The notes under the pieces were generated by a model, which was not told the origin of the DNA, ran no database searches, and saw only the letters and a list, made by a program, of their open reading frames with translations. Of a stretch of 64,000 nucleotides of DNA, positions 32,033 to 42,539 are shown in pieces. Both the position numbers and the translations under genes were made by a program. The DNA comes from Okeania sp. SIO2B3 (GTDB lineage Bacteria; Cyanobacteriota; Cyanobacteriia; Cyanobacteriales; Microcoleaceae): positions 351,964-415,963 of the forward strand of contig NZ_JAAHGH010000004.1 of the NCBI RefSeq assembly GCF_010672525.1, written 5' to 3'. Positions within the stretch are counted from its first letter, which is position 1. Each line of letters opens with the position of its first letter.

Positions 32033-32588
32033 ATTTTCCTAAGCATTTCCTACGGACTGCTGCGCAAACAGCTGTCAGCTATCAGCCATCAGCTATTAAC
32101 TTAATTGCTCTTGAAAAAGGAATCAGATTTTGTTACTAGAAAAGTGGGAGCATCTTGCTCCCGTGCCAGGCACTTCTTCCTTCTTCCTTCTGAGATGAAA
32201 CTCCGCCTAGATTAATCAACAAGGCGGAGTAATTAATTAAAGAAATAATACTTATATTGAATAATTCCTATAGCAAAGAATGGGTTGTTTAAGACTTATG
32301 CTGATAATAAACTTTAGAGGTTGTCTGATAAGTTCCATGTGCTACATCCAAGCCCCCGCGCATCCCCCAATTTTGGGTGACTTTTAGAAGCAAATTAACT
32401 CGTGTTCCCCCCAAAGTTGGGTGGCTAGGGGGGCAAAATATTAACTCGTGTTCCCCCCAAAGTTGGCTTGCTCGGGGGGCAAAATTCAGTATCAAAAAAC
32501 TTTTCAGATATCCTCTTAGAGAAGTAAATATTTTTTCCACTTTTCTCTATCCCCTATTCCCTGCTATAAAGGAATTTATAGAAATACT

Positions 32589-33692
32589 TTAACCTACTTT
32601 TAACATAGAAGTATTCAACAAATCACACTCTGAATCTTTTAAATTCCAATCTAAACCATCAAAAGCAATTTTCTCAATTAAACTAGCTAACCGCAATGCC
32701 TTAAGAGCTTGTTCCCCTCCAACTGAAGGTTGATTTCCTCCACCCACACAATGAATAAAATGCTCTAACTCTGCATGAAGAGGTTCAATATTGCTAGTAT
32801 AAACCTTTTCAATTAAACCATCCTGACGATAAAGAACCTGACCATAATCAGTCACATAATCTGCTGTTGTTTGACGGTGAATCAGAATTTCATTGTTTAG
32901 AAAATCTGCCTCTGTCAAAGAATTTTTACAGTGAGCAACAATAGAACGTAATTTTTTATGTGTCACCTTACTAGCAGTTAAAGTCGCCACAATACCATTG
33001 GCAAAACCAAGAGTAGCTGTTACATAATCTAAATTTCCAGAACTAGAAACACTACTTCCACTAGCAGTTAATTTCACAACTGGAGAAGCAACTAAATCTA
33101 GTAACAAGTCAATATCATGGATCATTAAGTCCAAAACTACAGACACATCATTAGCTCGATGAGAATAAGGACTCATCCGATGAGCTTCTAAGGCCAATAA
33201 ATCTTCAGTTTTGAGGACTTTACTAAGTTCTTGAAAAGCAGGATTAAACCTTTCTATGTGACCCACTTGTAAAATTCGATTAGCTTCAGCAGCAGTATTT
33301 ACCAAAAATTCGGCCTCGGCAATACTACCAGCAATAGGTTTTTCCATTAAGACATGGACTCCTGCTTCTAAGCAAGTCATTCCTACAGCGTAATGCTGAA
33401 GAGTTGGAACTGCTACACATACAGCATCAACATGAGGTAAAAGGTCTTTATAATCCTCAAAAAAACGAACTTGATATTTACTAGCAGTGTCGAGTCCTCT
33501 TTCAACATTAATATCTGCTACACCAACTAATTCTGTATCTTTGAGCAAATTTAGGACGCGGGTATGATGCTGTCCCATATTACCAACCCCAATAACTCCT
33601 ACACGAAGAGATTCTGGTTGACCATGTTTAGTAAAAACGGATGAATATACTTTAGACATTCTATTTAGCACTCCTAGATTCTCCTCCACCAC
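32589..33692 (-). CDS. Gfo/Idh/MocA family oxidoreductase
   Basis: RVGVIGVGNMGQHHTRVL, GVHVLMEKPIAGSIAEAEFLV, VGHIERFNPAF; likely start at internal ATG (MSKVY). Confidence 0.92.
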   Translation of the reverse strand: MVEENLGVLNRMSKVYSSVFTKHGQPESLRVGVIGVGNMGQHHTRVLNLLKDTELVGVADINVERGLDTASKYQVRFFEDYKDLLPHVDAVCVAVPTLQHYAVGMTCLEAGVHVLMEKPIAGSIAEAEFLVNTAAEANRILQVGHIERFNPAFQELSKVLKTEDLLALEAHRMSPYSHRANDVSVVLDLMIHDIDLLLDLVASPVVKLTASGSSVSSSGNLDYVTATLGFANGIVATLTASKVTHKKLRSIVAHCKNSLTEADFLNNEILIHRQTTADYVTDYGQVLYRQDGLIEKVYTSNIEPLHAELEHFIHCVGGGNQPSVGGEQALKALRLASLIEKIAFDGLDWNLKDSECDLLNTSMLKVG

Positions 33693-33711
33693 ACCTAATT
33701 AGAGTAAGGTA

Positions 33712-33940
33712 TTGACACTCGCCCGTTAAATCCGAGATTATAACGGGTAATTCTTGTTTTGCTAACGCGAAACTGCGCTAACCGCGATTCTTAACTAGGC
33801 AACAAATCAAAACAAGTTGAGTTGCACCCCCGTTACTACCATCTCCACAAGCTTTCTTGCTCCGTCTGCTGAGGAAACCTCAGTGCAGGCGGTGTGCTTT
33901 TCTTTAACCGTGTGCCCCATGGCCATTAATCCTCTTTTTC
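33712..33940 (-). mobile_element. IS200/IS605-type relic end region (low confidence)
   Basis: TTGACACTCGCCCGTTAAATCCGAGATTATAACGGG hairpin plus ctccgtctgctgaggaaacctcagtgcaggcgg; a similar end lies at 51885-51925. Confidence 0.45.
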
Positions 33941-33941
33941 T

Positions 33942-34337
33942 AATTAGGGCTTGCTGATTAAATCTAAAAGCATTGACATATAAAGACAAGTGCCTTTTTG
34001 GGGCCTTTAAAAAGTGCCTGGTTTTCAGCTCTTCAAGCTCAAAAAGGAGTGTATTTTAGGCTCATAGTTGGGCAGAAAAATCCCAAATTGACAATTGTTA
34101 CCGAATAATTAAGGTAAAAATCCTCTCCTTGGCTGCGCCACGAGCTGTCGCTCTACAAGGAGAAACAAGAAAAATTTTTCATTAATTAGGCAATCAATTC
34201 CGTTTTCAAGGAGAGGTAATTATTAATTATTAATTGTTGAATCCTACCTCCTCGCTCATTCCCCGTTTCTCCTGCTCCTGCCTCCTGTCTCCTGTCTCCT
34301 ACCCCTACTAAAAGACTTTTGAGCGCAAACCCTAATT
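33942..34337. mobile_element. MITE-like family D copy interrupted by a family A element
   Basis: AATTAGGGCTTGCTGATTAAATC...CCCTAATT; compare CAATTGTTA|CCTACC of the 60900 copy with caattgttaCCGAATAATT...here. Confidence 0.8.
34101..34240. mobile_element. Family A element nested in family D
   Basis: CCGAATAATTAAGGTAAAAATCCTCTCCTT[ggctgcgcc...]ACAAGGAG...AGGTAATTATTAATTATTAATTGTTGA. Confidence 0.75.
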
Positions 34338-34795
34338 ACTTTTGCAGCAGCTAAATCACGATTTATATAGGTTTTGTTGTTCAGTCTTTGCAAATTTATC
34401 TTATATGGCAGTGGAAGGAAAGGTCATTTCAGTTATCATTTTTTGAGTTACGAGTCTGGAGTGTAGTAGAGGCAATACAGGAAAAGCTTGAAAAATACTT
34501 CCTCTCAGCTCCTTTGTTCCTGAAAATCTAAAATTTAATATTTCATCAGTATAACTATCACTATACCTATAAATTATACTCAAATCTAAAGAAAATATTA
34601 CGATTTTCCGAATTTACTAAAACTCTATGAAATAATTAACATCAATAAAAATTAAATTGAGGCCAGCAAATATAAAGGCCTTAAATATAAAATTCTGAAA
34701 ACGCCAATCTCTTGTTTATTAAGGGTTTGGTGTTTTCTAATTTTGAGGTAATTTCTAAGAGTCGAAGCAATCAAAAATTAATTCAATATTTTTCG

Positions 34796-35905
34796 ATGAC
34801 AACAATAGTAATTAAAATAGGCACTTCCAGTCTGACTCGTTCTGAATCTGGAAATTTGGCCTTATCCACAATTGCTAGCTTGATCGAGACTATTACCAAT
34901 CTACGTTCTCAGGGACATCGAGTAGTTTTGGTTTCTTCTGGAGCAGTTGGTGTAGGTTGCGATCGCCTAGGACTAACTGAAAAACCTCGTAATATTGCCA
35001 TGAAGCAAGCAGTAGCAGCAGTGGGTCAAGGAAGACTAATGCGAGTTTACGAAGACTTGTTTACATCTTTACGACAAACAATGGCCCAAATATTACTTAC
35101 TAGGAGCGAGCTTTCACGACGTAGTAGCTATGTCAATGCTTACAATACATTTCAACAATTGTTACGAATGGATGTAGTCCCAATTGTGAATGAAAATGAC
35201 ACTACTGCTGTGGAAGAACTGAAATTTGGGGACAACGATACTCTATCAGCTTTAGTTGCTGGTCTAGTAGAAGCTGATTGGTTATTTATATTAACCGACG
35301 TTGACAAGTTATATTCTGCCGACCCTAGAAATAATCCAGATGCTTTACCTATTACCTTAGTAGAACGAATGGAACAACTCGAAGAATTTCAAGTTGAAAC
35401 TGGAGATTCTGTTAGTGGACGGGGAACAGGTGGAATGATTACGAAAATTGAAGCTGCCAAAATTGCCACAGCAGCAGGAGTGCGAACCGTTATTACTGAT
35501 GGCCAAATTCCGGAGAATATACAAAAAATCCTGAATGGAGAATCTATTGGGACTCAGTTTGAACCTCAACCACAACCAGTAAATGCCCGCAAACATTGGA
35601 TTGCCAATATTTTAGTACCTGCGGGCAAGCTGTATCTGGACATGGGTGCAGTTAAAGCAATTTCTGAATCTGGTAAATCTCTACTAGCTGCTGGTATTAC
35701 TCAAGTAGAAGGAGAGTTTTATCCATCGGATGCTGTAAAACTATGCAATGAAGAAGGTGGGGAAATAGCTAGAGGACTTGTGAACTACAGCAATACTGAG
35801 TTGCAACAAATTCTGGGTTGTCGTTCAGAAGATATACCTGATATTTTGGGCTATACAGGATCTGACACAGTAGTACATAGGGATAACCTTGTAGTTAAAT
35901 GTTAA
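34796..35905 (+). CDS. proB: Glutamate 5-kinase
   Basis: [74 protein letters not shown]-like C-terminus. Confidence 0.96.
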   Translation: MTTIVIKIGTSSLTRSESGNLALSTIASLIETITNLRSQGHRVVLVSSGAVGVGCDRLGLTEKPRNIAMKQAVAAVGQGRLMRVYEDLFTSLRQTMAQILLTRSELSRRSSYVNAYNTFQQLLRMDVVPIVNENDTTAVEELKFGDNDTLSALVAGLVEADWLFILTDVDKLYSADPRNNPDALPITLVERMEQLEEFQVETGDSVSGRGTGGMITKIEAAKIATAAGVRTVITDGQIPENIQKILNGESIGTQFEPQPQPVNARKHWIANILVPAGKLYLDMGAVKAISESGKSLLAAGITQVEGEFYPSDAVKLCNEEGGEIARGLVNYSNTELQQILGCRSEDIPDILGYTGSDTVVHRDNLVVKC

Positions 35906-36003
35906 TAGCCTTTGACTGGAAGTCAGTCCTCAGGAGGACTGAGTCCGTAGAATTTTTTGGCTTTGCTCATCGGAGCTGACTACTAACTGGAAGCCTTATG
36001 GAC

Positions 36004-36135
36004 TATAGAACCCATTTGATAGTTATATAATTATGGTAGTCAAGTCTTTTCGTACATCAATTTTGAGGAAAAATCATCTGAAGGAGTTTTGAATTTTTTG
36101 TATGATTTCTCCCCACATCTTCCCTCTTCCCTCTT
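36004..36135. mobile_element. Truncated MITE-like family B copy
   Basis: TATAGAACCCATTTGATAGTTATATAATTATGGTAGTCAAGTC...ATTTCTCCCCACATCTTCCC; right TIR absent. Confidence 0.7.
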
Positions 36136-36263
36136 ACCGAATAATTAAGGTAAAAATCCTCTCCTTTAAAGGAGAAAAAAGAAAAAATTTTCCTTTGAGT
36201 CAATCCTATGGGTTTTCAATAATAATTAATAATTAATAATTAATTATTAATTATTAATTATTA
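36136..36263 (+). mobile_element. MITE-like family A copy, short form
   Basis: TTACCGAATAATTAAGGTAAAAATCCTCTCCTTTAAAGGAG...(TTAATAA)n. Confidence 0.75.
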
Positions 36264-36273
36264 AACTCCTTCT

Positions 36274-37401
36274 TCAAATCATTGTTTCTGGTGGAGCAAG
36301 GTCGGAACCAACAACTACACTACCTTTAGTAGATTTTAATCCTGGTGTTTGAATAGTTTCTAAATGTTTATCTGAGTGAGCAACTGAATCAGGAGTTTCT
36401 AATTTATCTGGAGCAAGATTTGCTCCTGGACTTGGTTGTTGAGACATCCAATTTAGTCCACCTACTGCACCGGCCATTAAAGCTGTATAACCTATATATA
36501 GATGAATGGGACCTATACCTAATCCAATGTCCTTATTGGAGTTAGACCAAGATGGCATTAAGCCTTGAAGTGGATCGGACATAGGTAAAGCTTCTGCTAA
36601 AGCTACTCCATCAAATCCTAAAGCGTTACCAATACGAAAGATGAATCCTCGAAGATATATATCTTCTGGTAGTTCGTCTGTTTGGCCTTTTTCTATGGCT
36701 TCTAGATAATGAAGGGGTACGAAGGTTTGTTTATGAATTTGTTTCATAGATAAACAACGCATTTTTCGTGCTTTTTGTAGTTTTTCCCCTAGTTGCTGTA
36801 GGTATGTATTTTTTTCTTGAACTAATAAGGCTGCTTTTTCTGCTTTTGTGAGTTTTTTTCGCCGTTTTCGTCGATTATTTTGTGGTTGTAACTCTTCTAA
36901 GGAGTTTTGGTTATTTTCTGGGATATGAGTTTCCATATTGTTGGAATCTATGGATACTAAGGCTGATTCAGTAGTAATTTCTGATTCTACGGTAGTATTT
37001 AGGTTAGTACTCATGTGTGTTTGAGGTTGATTTTGATGGTTTTGGATTAACTTTTCCTGATTCATTTGTTGGTAATTCATACTTTCTTTATGCTCATTCA
37101 TATTGTGAGAATTAGAGTTAATTGGAGCTGCTGAAGATGCTTTTTTTTCTGGTATTAATGTTCTAGTCAAGTTTTTTAGGCTGAGTTTTATTGTTTCTAG
37201 TCCTAACACTTTGATTTGAGCTTCGGTTTGAGCTACTGCTTCTTCTAGAGAAGTTTTTATGTCAGTCAACATTACACTATAAACTTGGCGAGTATAAGTT
37301 TCAGCTTCAATATTACTCAGTAGCGATCGCCAATTATCTTGACCAATTTCTATAGGAATATGCCCAGAAAAACTATAGCCAGATGTAGGTTTTAATTCCA
37401 T
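36274..37401 (-). CDS. RodZ-like helix-turn-helix domain protein
   Basis: LGEKLQKARKMRCLSMKQIHKQTFVPLHYLEAIEKGQTDELPEDIYLRGFIFRIGNALGFD; Gln/Asn-rich linker. Confidence 0.82.
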   Translation of the reverse strand: MELKPTSGYSFSGHIPIEIGQDNWRSLLSNIEAETYTRQVYSVMLTDIKTSLEEAVAQTEAQIKVLGLETIKLSLKNLTRTLIPEKKASSAAPINSNSHNMNEHKESMNYQQMNQEKLIQNHQNQPQTHMSTNLNTTVESEITTESALVSIDSNNMETHIPENNQNSLEELQPQNNRRKRRKKLTKAEKAALLVQEKNTYLQQLGEKLQKARKMRCLSMKQIHKQTFVPLHYLEAIEKGQTDELPEDIYLRGFIFRIGNALGFDGVALAEALPMSDPLQGLMPSWSNSNKDIGLGIGPIHLYIGYTALMAGAVGGLNWMSQQPSPGANLAPDKLETPDSVAHSDKHLETIQTPGLKSTKGSVVVGSDLAPPETMI

Positions 37402-37734
37402 AGTTAGGGTTTTAGTTTTATTTATACTTAATAGGAGTAATCTAAGTAATTTATTCTGGAATTTAGTGTTGATTCCGGATATAAGAAGTGCGAAGATTTA
37501 AGAGGCTGTTTGTAAACAAAAGATTAAGTATGGTTTGTGAGAGCACACTTACCATTACTCCAGAAATGGTAAGTTTGACTGTTACACGCCGCCTGCTGTG
37601 GGATAGTGCATTGCGTACTAACGCACCCTACTGGACTGTTTCATCTAAAATGTTGCAATAGAAAATGGGGGATGGGGTGATGGGGGGATGGGGTGACGAA
37701 AAAAGCTAATGCACTATTTTAGGTGAAACAATCC

Positions 37735-37959
37735 ACTACGGGAAGCTCCGAAGATAGAACTCCGTTCCGCTGTCGCGTTTCGCGTCAGCGTTGCGTTACG
37801 CCAGTTTTGCGAAGCAAAAGCAAACGACCGCTGTCTTGGTCTCATGGATATGGCGAGGTCCCCTCGCCATCCCTCAACCGCTTTTTTTCCCCTTAAAAGG
37901 GGAGGCTTCAAGGCGCGAATTATTTAATTATTAATAATTAATTATTAATAATTCGGTAA
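37735..37959 (-). mobile_element. MITE-like family A copy with nested short repeats
   Basis: ggtctcatggatatggcgaggtcccctcgcc...ccccttaaaaggggaggcttcaaggcgcgaattatttaattatt...attcggtaa. Confidence 0.7.
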
Positions 37960-38486
37960 GAGAATGTAATGACGGGGTGATGGGGTGATTATCAAAAAGG
38001 CTAATGCACTATTTTAAGTGAAACAGTCCACTATACGATCTAAATATTTATTTGACAAAAACTCTCTAATTTTTGTTTTTTGTACAAGTTTCCGAATATT
38101 TAAGTTTCTTCTTTTTCTGGCAAATTTTTCTAACGAGTAACCTTTGTCTTATCTATTGCGAAATAGTTTTTTGAATATTTAATCTAGTCATTAATGTTAT
38201 AGATATATTATATCAAATCCGGTAGCATCGGTATAAAATCTTTTGAAGTAGGAGTCAGTTCTCAGTCCTCAGTCCTCAGGAGGGAAAAAAATTATCAAGA
38301 TTTGCTAATGGTGAAGATAGAGAATGTTTTTATACCAAATTAAACGGATTTGATATTAATTGACTACAAATTAATAATTCAATTAAAGTACAATCGAAAG
38401 TGCAATTCTATCAAACCATAACTGAATAGATAAAATTTTTTTCTCAGATAATTCTTGAAGATAGTTTGAAAATACAATTTTAATGA

Positions 38487-39038
38487 CTACTTGTAAACCC
38501 GATCAAGTAAAAATAGTCCTACGACAATTCCGATAAAATGAGCCACAATTATATGAGTATTACCCAATACTATAAAAATATCTACTGTAAATTCTCCTAG
38601 TTCTGTAGGGTTAAACATAAAAGAGCCACTAACGAATGATTTTCCTAATAAAATACCTCCAATTGCTTCTGCTCCTAATAAACTTAGGGTCATCCCAACC
38701 AAGCTAGTAATTAAAGTCCTTTTTACTTGTTGAATTGTATCTGCCCTGCTTGGCCTTAAAGAAGGTGTAGGCGATTGTAATTTTTTTGCCAAACGAGTGT
38801 AACGGAATGCAAGGTAAATACTAAATCCCAACACCAAAAGCCCACAAACCGCAAAAAATAGGCCGCCTCCTGTACCTCCTTGATTTTTTTGACCAGGTAA
38901 GGTGACAACAGCAAATAAAAAAATGAAGCCTGAAATTACCCCCAATACAAGTTGTACCCAAAAGCAAGTCCATCCGCCGAACCGGAGTGCATTAGCTACT
39001 TGTTTAACTGCAGTTGGTAGGTCTGATAAGTTTGACAT
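38487..39038 (-). CDS. DUF3611 family membrane protein
   Basis: LPTAVKQVANALRFGGWTCFWVQLVLGVISGFIFLFAVV; several TM segments. Confidence 0.85.
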   Translation of the reverse strand: MSNLSDLPTAVKQVANALRFGGWTCFWVQLVLGVISGFIFLFAVVTLPGQKNQGGTGGGLFFAVCGLLVLGFSIYLAFRYTRLAKKLQSPTPSLRPSRADTIQQVKRTLITSLVGMTLSLLGAEAIGGILLGKSFVSGSFMFNPTELGEFTVDIFIVLGNTHIIVAHFIGIVVGLFLLDRVYK

Positions 39039-39474
39039 ATTTGTGATTATGTATTGTCAATACTTTGATATACTCACGACGTTGCGTTTGAGAGAAAACG
39101 CTATGGGTGGTTTTTGTTTCTCGCCCAGGACATGACCAGATTAATCTTGTCTGATCTAAAGGCGCGCTCCTAAAGACAAGCCAACAGGTTATTGGAGTGC
39201 CCCCAATGAGAGACTGGCGCTGACAATATATAGACCAGTGGCCTAAGTATATTTAAGACTGTAGCATTTATGCCGACATTTGAGCAATATGAAAAATGTG
39301 GACTGATATTCCCATAAGATTCTGAATTAAGGATTACAGGGGGACTTTCTGGGGATATTGGATCGAATTTTGACAATGTGCTTGACTCTAGGTCAACTCC
39401 TTTTAAAATATATTTAAGAATTGTAAATAAACAACTCTATTTGTAAACGTTATTAAATTTGAGACCTATTGATT

Positions 39475-39645
39475 ATGACACAACCACAACCGACTACGAA
39501 ACCTAATCTGAATGAACCAAAATTCGGTTTTAACCAATATTCAGAACGTCTGAATGGTAGAGCAGCTATGATTGGCTTTGTATTAACTCTGGCAATTGAA
39601 TACTTGACTGGAGAAGGTTTACTATCTTGGTTAGGTCTCAATTAA
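39475..39645 (+). CDS. High light-inducible protein / chlorophyll a-b binding-like (56 aa; below the ORF-track cutoff)
   Basis: MTQPQPTTKPNLNEPKFGFNQYSERLNGRAAMIGFVLTLAIEYLTGEGLLSWLGLN*; ERLNGRAAMIGF motif. Confidence 0.95.
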   Translation: MTQPQPTTKPNLNEPKFGFNQYSERLNGRAAMIGFVLTLAIEYLTGEGLLSWLGLN

Positions 39646-39758
39646 AGTTTTAGTTATACCGAGATTATATAGAGGGCTACTGCCAACTATATATAATGGA
39701 CAGAGATTAAACCCATACAAAAGTCTATCTATATATAATAAGAATATAGTAGAAGTAT

Positions 39759-39799
39759 ATTGTTGGTAAGCCTAATCTTGTCAAGAACTTACCAACAAT
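39759..39799. terminator. Hairpin downstream of the hli gene
   Basis: ATTGTTGGTAAG (39759-39770) / CTTACCAACAAT (39788-39799), 12-bp perfect stem. Confidence 0.65.
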
Positions 39800-40152
39800 T
39801 TCTATCTAGCTTGCAAGTATACTATATTAATCTCAACTATTCCTAGACTGGGAATTAGTTTTCTGTAGCAATTAATCCACTTTCGACCTTGACAATATCA
39901 ATACAATATCAATATATGAAGTTTACTTTGGGGAAAATACTAAATTATTATAATTTTGTATTAATTAATTGCTAAATATTGAAGATGTAAGAAAAATCAA
40001 AACTAATTTACTGATTTAAAGTTTAATATGGCAGTATAGTTAGTTATTAATATCTATATATATGAATATTAAGGGAATTAATTGGACGATCCACTAAATC
40101 CCTTAAATCTAAGAAACTTACGAGTAGATTTAAACTTTATCAAAATCAAATT

Positions 40153-40452
40153 ATGCTTATGATCAACGCTTTATGGCCAAAGTTATTGAAGTCTGCTTAT
40201 CGAAAAGAGCCTTTAGCCAGTTTTGTTGTGACCGTAGGATCGGTTGATGCTGTCATTGGTGGTTTAGGGGCAAGTTGGTCTCTGTTTTTCCTGGGGATGG
40301 GTACAGTAGGAGTAGCTATCATATTACGTTTCTGGTTGTTACAGCGTTCTCATCTCGATCGCTCTACTCCTGTTCCAGAATATTATCTACCGCCTAATTC
40401 TTCTCGTCCACAACTGCCAATTCTAAATAAAAAGAAAAGGCATCTTCCTTAA
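40153..40452 (+). CDS. Small conserved-type membrane protein, 99 aa
   Basis: ATG ORF with two TM segments (FVVTVGSVDAVIGGLGASWSLFFLGMGTVGVAIIL). Confidence 0.7.
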   Translation: MLMINALWPKLLKSAYRKEPLASFVVTVGSVDAVIGGLGASWSLFFLGMGTVGVAIILRFWLLQRSHLDRSTPVPEYYLPPNSSRPQLPILNKKKRHLP

Positions 40453-40766
40453 ATTACATGATCGGCAGTAATTCCTCATCTCCGACAATTACTCAAGCTT
40501 TTAATCTTAGTGGCTTTTTTGATTAAAATTAAGCATATACTTTCTTTATTTGAATAGTCGTTACTTAGTAAGTTTCCTTTTATGAAGCACGCTAAGTTGA
40601 TAGAGTTGATCTTATAGGAAATTACTTTTCAAATAGAGACATTACAAATTTGAGCTATAGGAAATTGTTCAGCATTTGGAGGATTAATTATTCAGAAGAT
40701 TCGGTAAGTGATTTGTCCTACAGGGTTGTTCCAACTGATAAACCACATCTTCACAAGCAAAAGATT

Positions 40767-40794
40767 GTAGTGAGGTTTCATGGAACCTCACTAC
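40767..40794. terminator. Strong hairpin, candidate terminator
   Basis: GTAGTGAGGTT-TCATGG-AACCTCACTAC followed by TTTA. Confidence 0.6.
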
Positions 40795-41010
40795 TTTAGT
40801 CTAACCAAATGAAAAACTCCGTAGGGCTAGAGCAATACTATGAACTTTAATTATAACTATTCAACCGGACATGATAGTATTAGTTATAATAATCTTAAGC
40901 TTCCATAATTTTACCTATACATCCTATTTGGCATTGGCCGTTTAAGTAATTTATTGAATAAATTATGGATATTTTAAAGTTTCAGATTTGATTTATACAT
41001 AAGAATAAAG

Positions 41011-41386
41011 ATGTTATTTCAAAATTTAGTTTTTTTTGGTTTTATTAGTTAGTATTTATGCTACCTTGCAGTTTCATATTGATAATAAGCTGATTTTTTT
41101 ACAACAATTATCCAATAAATATATTAAGTGGATTATTGTTATTTCTATTTGTTTGACAATAGGTATAATATTTACTCTAGTGTCATCTTATTATATGAAT
41201 TTCCAGGATTACTTAGTAATATTTACAAGTAAAGACTTGAAAATTATTTTAGATAAACTTCTGAGCGGTAATATTGTTGGAGCAATTGGTTTGGGTATTT
41301 CATTGGGAGTTTTAGGTAGCTTTTTGATACCATTTAATACTGAAGAGCCAAAAATAAAACGCAAACCAGAAAACAAAATTGAATAG
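41011..41386 (+). pseudogene. Small membrane protein with a frameshift in a T8 run
   Basis: ATG at 41011; dropping one T from T8 (41030-41037) gives MLFQNLVFLVLLVSIYATLQF... continuous with the 41036 ORF. Confidence 0.6.
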
Positions 41387-41421
41387 AAAAATATCTTTAA
41401 TGAACTAGCGGTGATTAAATT

Positions 41422-41970
41422 ATGGTTGATATTTATATTTTGAATGGAAAAAAATATTTTCAGTGAGCTAATTTTCTATATGAATTAGAAAAAAAAATTG
41501 AAAGTCACTCTAAATTCTCAATAAATATTCCTACAACTGGAGATTCTATTGATGAGAAAATAGCTGAACTTTTTGATAAATATAACGTGAAGACCTATTC
41601 AAAAGGAGGTCAAGAAGCAAAGGAGATAAAACAAGCTTTTAGCAATTCAAAATTGGCTGGATATACTATAGGCGCTGGAATTGGAGGTCTTTCAGGCGAG
41701 CAAGTAGGAAATTTGCTTGGAGAAACCATAGCTGATAATGTTTCACAAGGTTTACAAGAAATATTTTTAGTTGCTGTTGAACAAGGAGCAACCGCAATAC
41801 ATCCTGTAATAGGTTTTGGAATAAAGTTTGCAATGGGAGGTTTATTTGGATTTGTGGGTAGTAAGATAAGTGAATCATTAACTCGTAAATATATTTTAAG
41901 AACTACTTATACAAATAATTACCCTAGAGATTGTTTTCCGTATAATCTTGTCTTCGACCCTGTTAAGTAA
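41422..41970 (+). pseudogene. Glycine-zipper-like protein interrupted by one in-frame TGA (41464-41466)
   Basis: MVDIYILNGKKYFQ*ANFLYELEKKIESHSKFSINIPTTGDSIDEKIAELFDKYNVKTYSKGGQEAKEIKQAF...YTIGAGIGGLSGEQVGNLLG in one frame. Confidence 0.65.
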
Positions 41971-42252
41971 GAAGAACTAATTGATTGATAGTTTATTCGC
42001 TAAAAAGAATCAAACATAGCGAATATAAGAGCTAAAAAGCAGATATCTACATCATTTCATTTTCCCTACTTCCTTTTCACTTAAATTTATGGTCAAACGA
42101 CAAAGAAAGTACTGCTATATGTATGAAGAGTCTAAAGCAATAGCAGCATACAAGACATTTTGTATTTCAGGAAGAATTAAGGAGGGTTAGAAGTTGAGAA
42201 AAAGTTTTAGTACCTAGAATGATTATCTGTCAAATTCGATCAAATTTTTGTT

Positions 42253-42426
42253 CTACAAAAGAAATAAAAAATGGGAACCATGGTTCCCATTTTCCTGATT
42301 TTTGATATTTTTTCTTAGTAGCTGTCGCTGCTTTTTGGCTTGCCTTAATCTAGCAGTTCCTCCTCTTCCCTTAATATTTCTTCCCTGGTAACGAGGAGAC
42401 TCCCATCTTTTTAACTTTTGTGCCAT
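42253..42426 (-). CDS. Small basic protein, about 57 aa
   Basis: MAQKLKRWESPRYQGRNIKGRGGTARLRQAKKQRQLLRKNIKNQENGNHGSHFLFLL*; starts 32 nt after tRNA-Leu. Confidence 0.5.
   Translation of the reverse strand: MAQKLKRWESPRYQGRNIKGRGGTARLRQAKKQRQLLRKNIKNQENGNHGSHFLFLL
42268..42294. terminator. Palindromic hairpin overlapping the 3' end of the small basic ORF
   Basis: aaaatgggaaccatggttcccatttt. Confidence 0.7.
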
Positions 42427-42457
42427 CTCTACAAATATCACCTCATCTTAGTATAAG

Positions 42458-42539
42458 TGGGCAGAGAGAGACTCGAACTCTCACGACCGAAGTCGCCACA
42501 TTTTGAGTGTGGTGCGTCTACCAATTTCGCCACCCGCCC
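42458..42539 (-). tRNA. tRNA-Leu (CAA)
   Basis: GGGCGGGTGGCGAAATTGGTAGACGCACCACACTCAAAATGTGGCGACTTCGGTCGTGAGAGTTCGAGTCTCTCTCTGCCCA; loop CTCAAAA; long variable arm. Confidence 0.95.

Noticed and set aside
42458-42539. Integration site in tRNA-Leu
   Set aside because: No partial duplicate of the tRNA 3' end and no integrase nearby.
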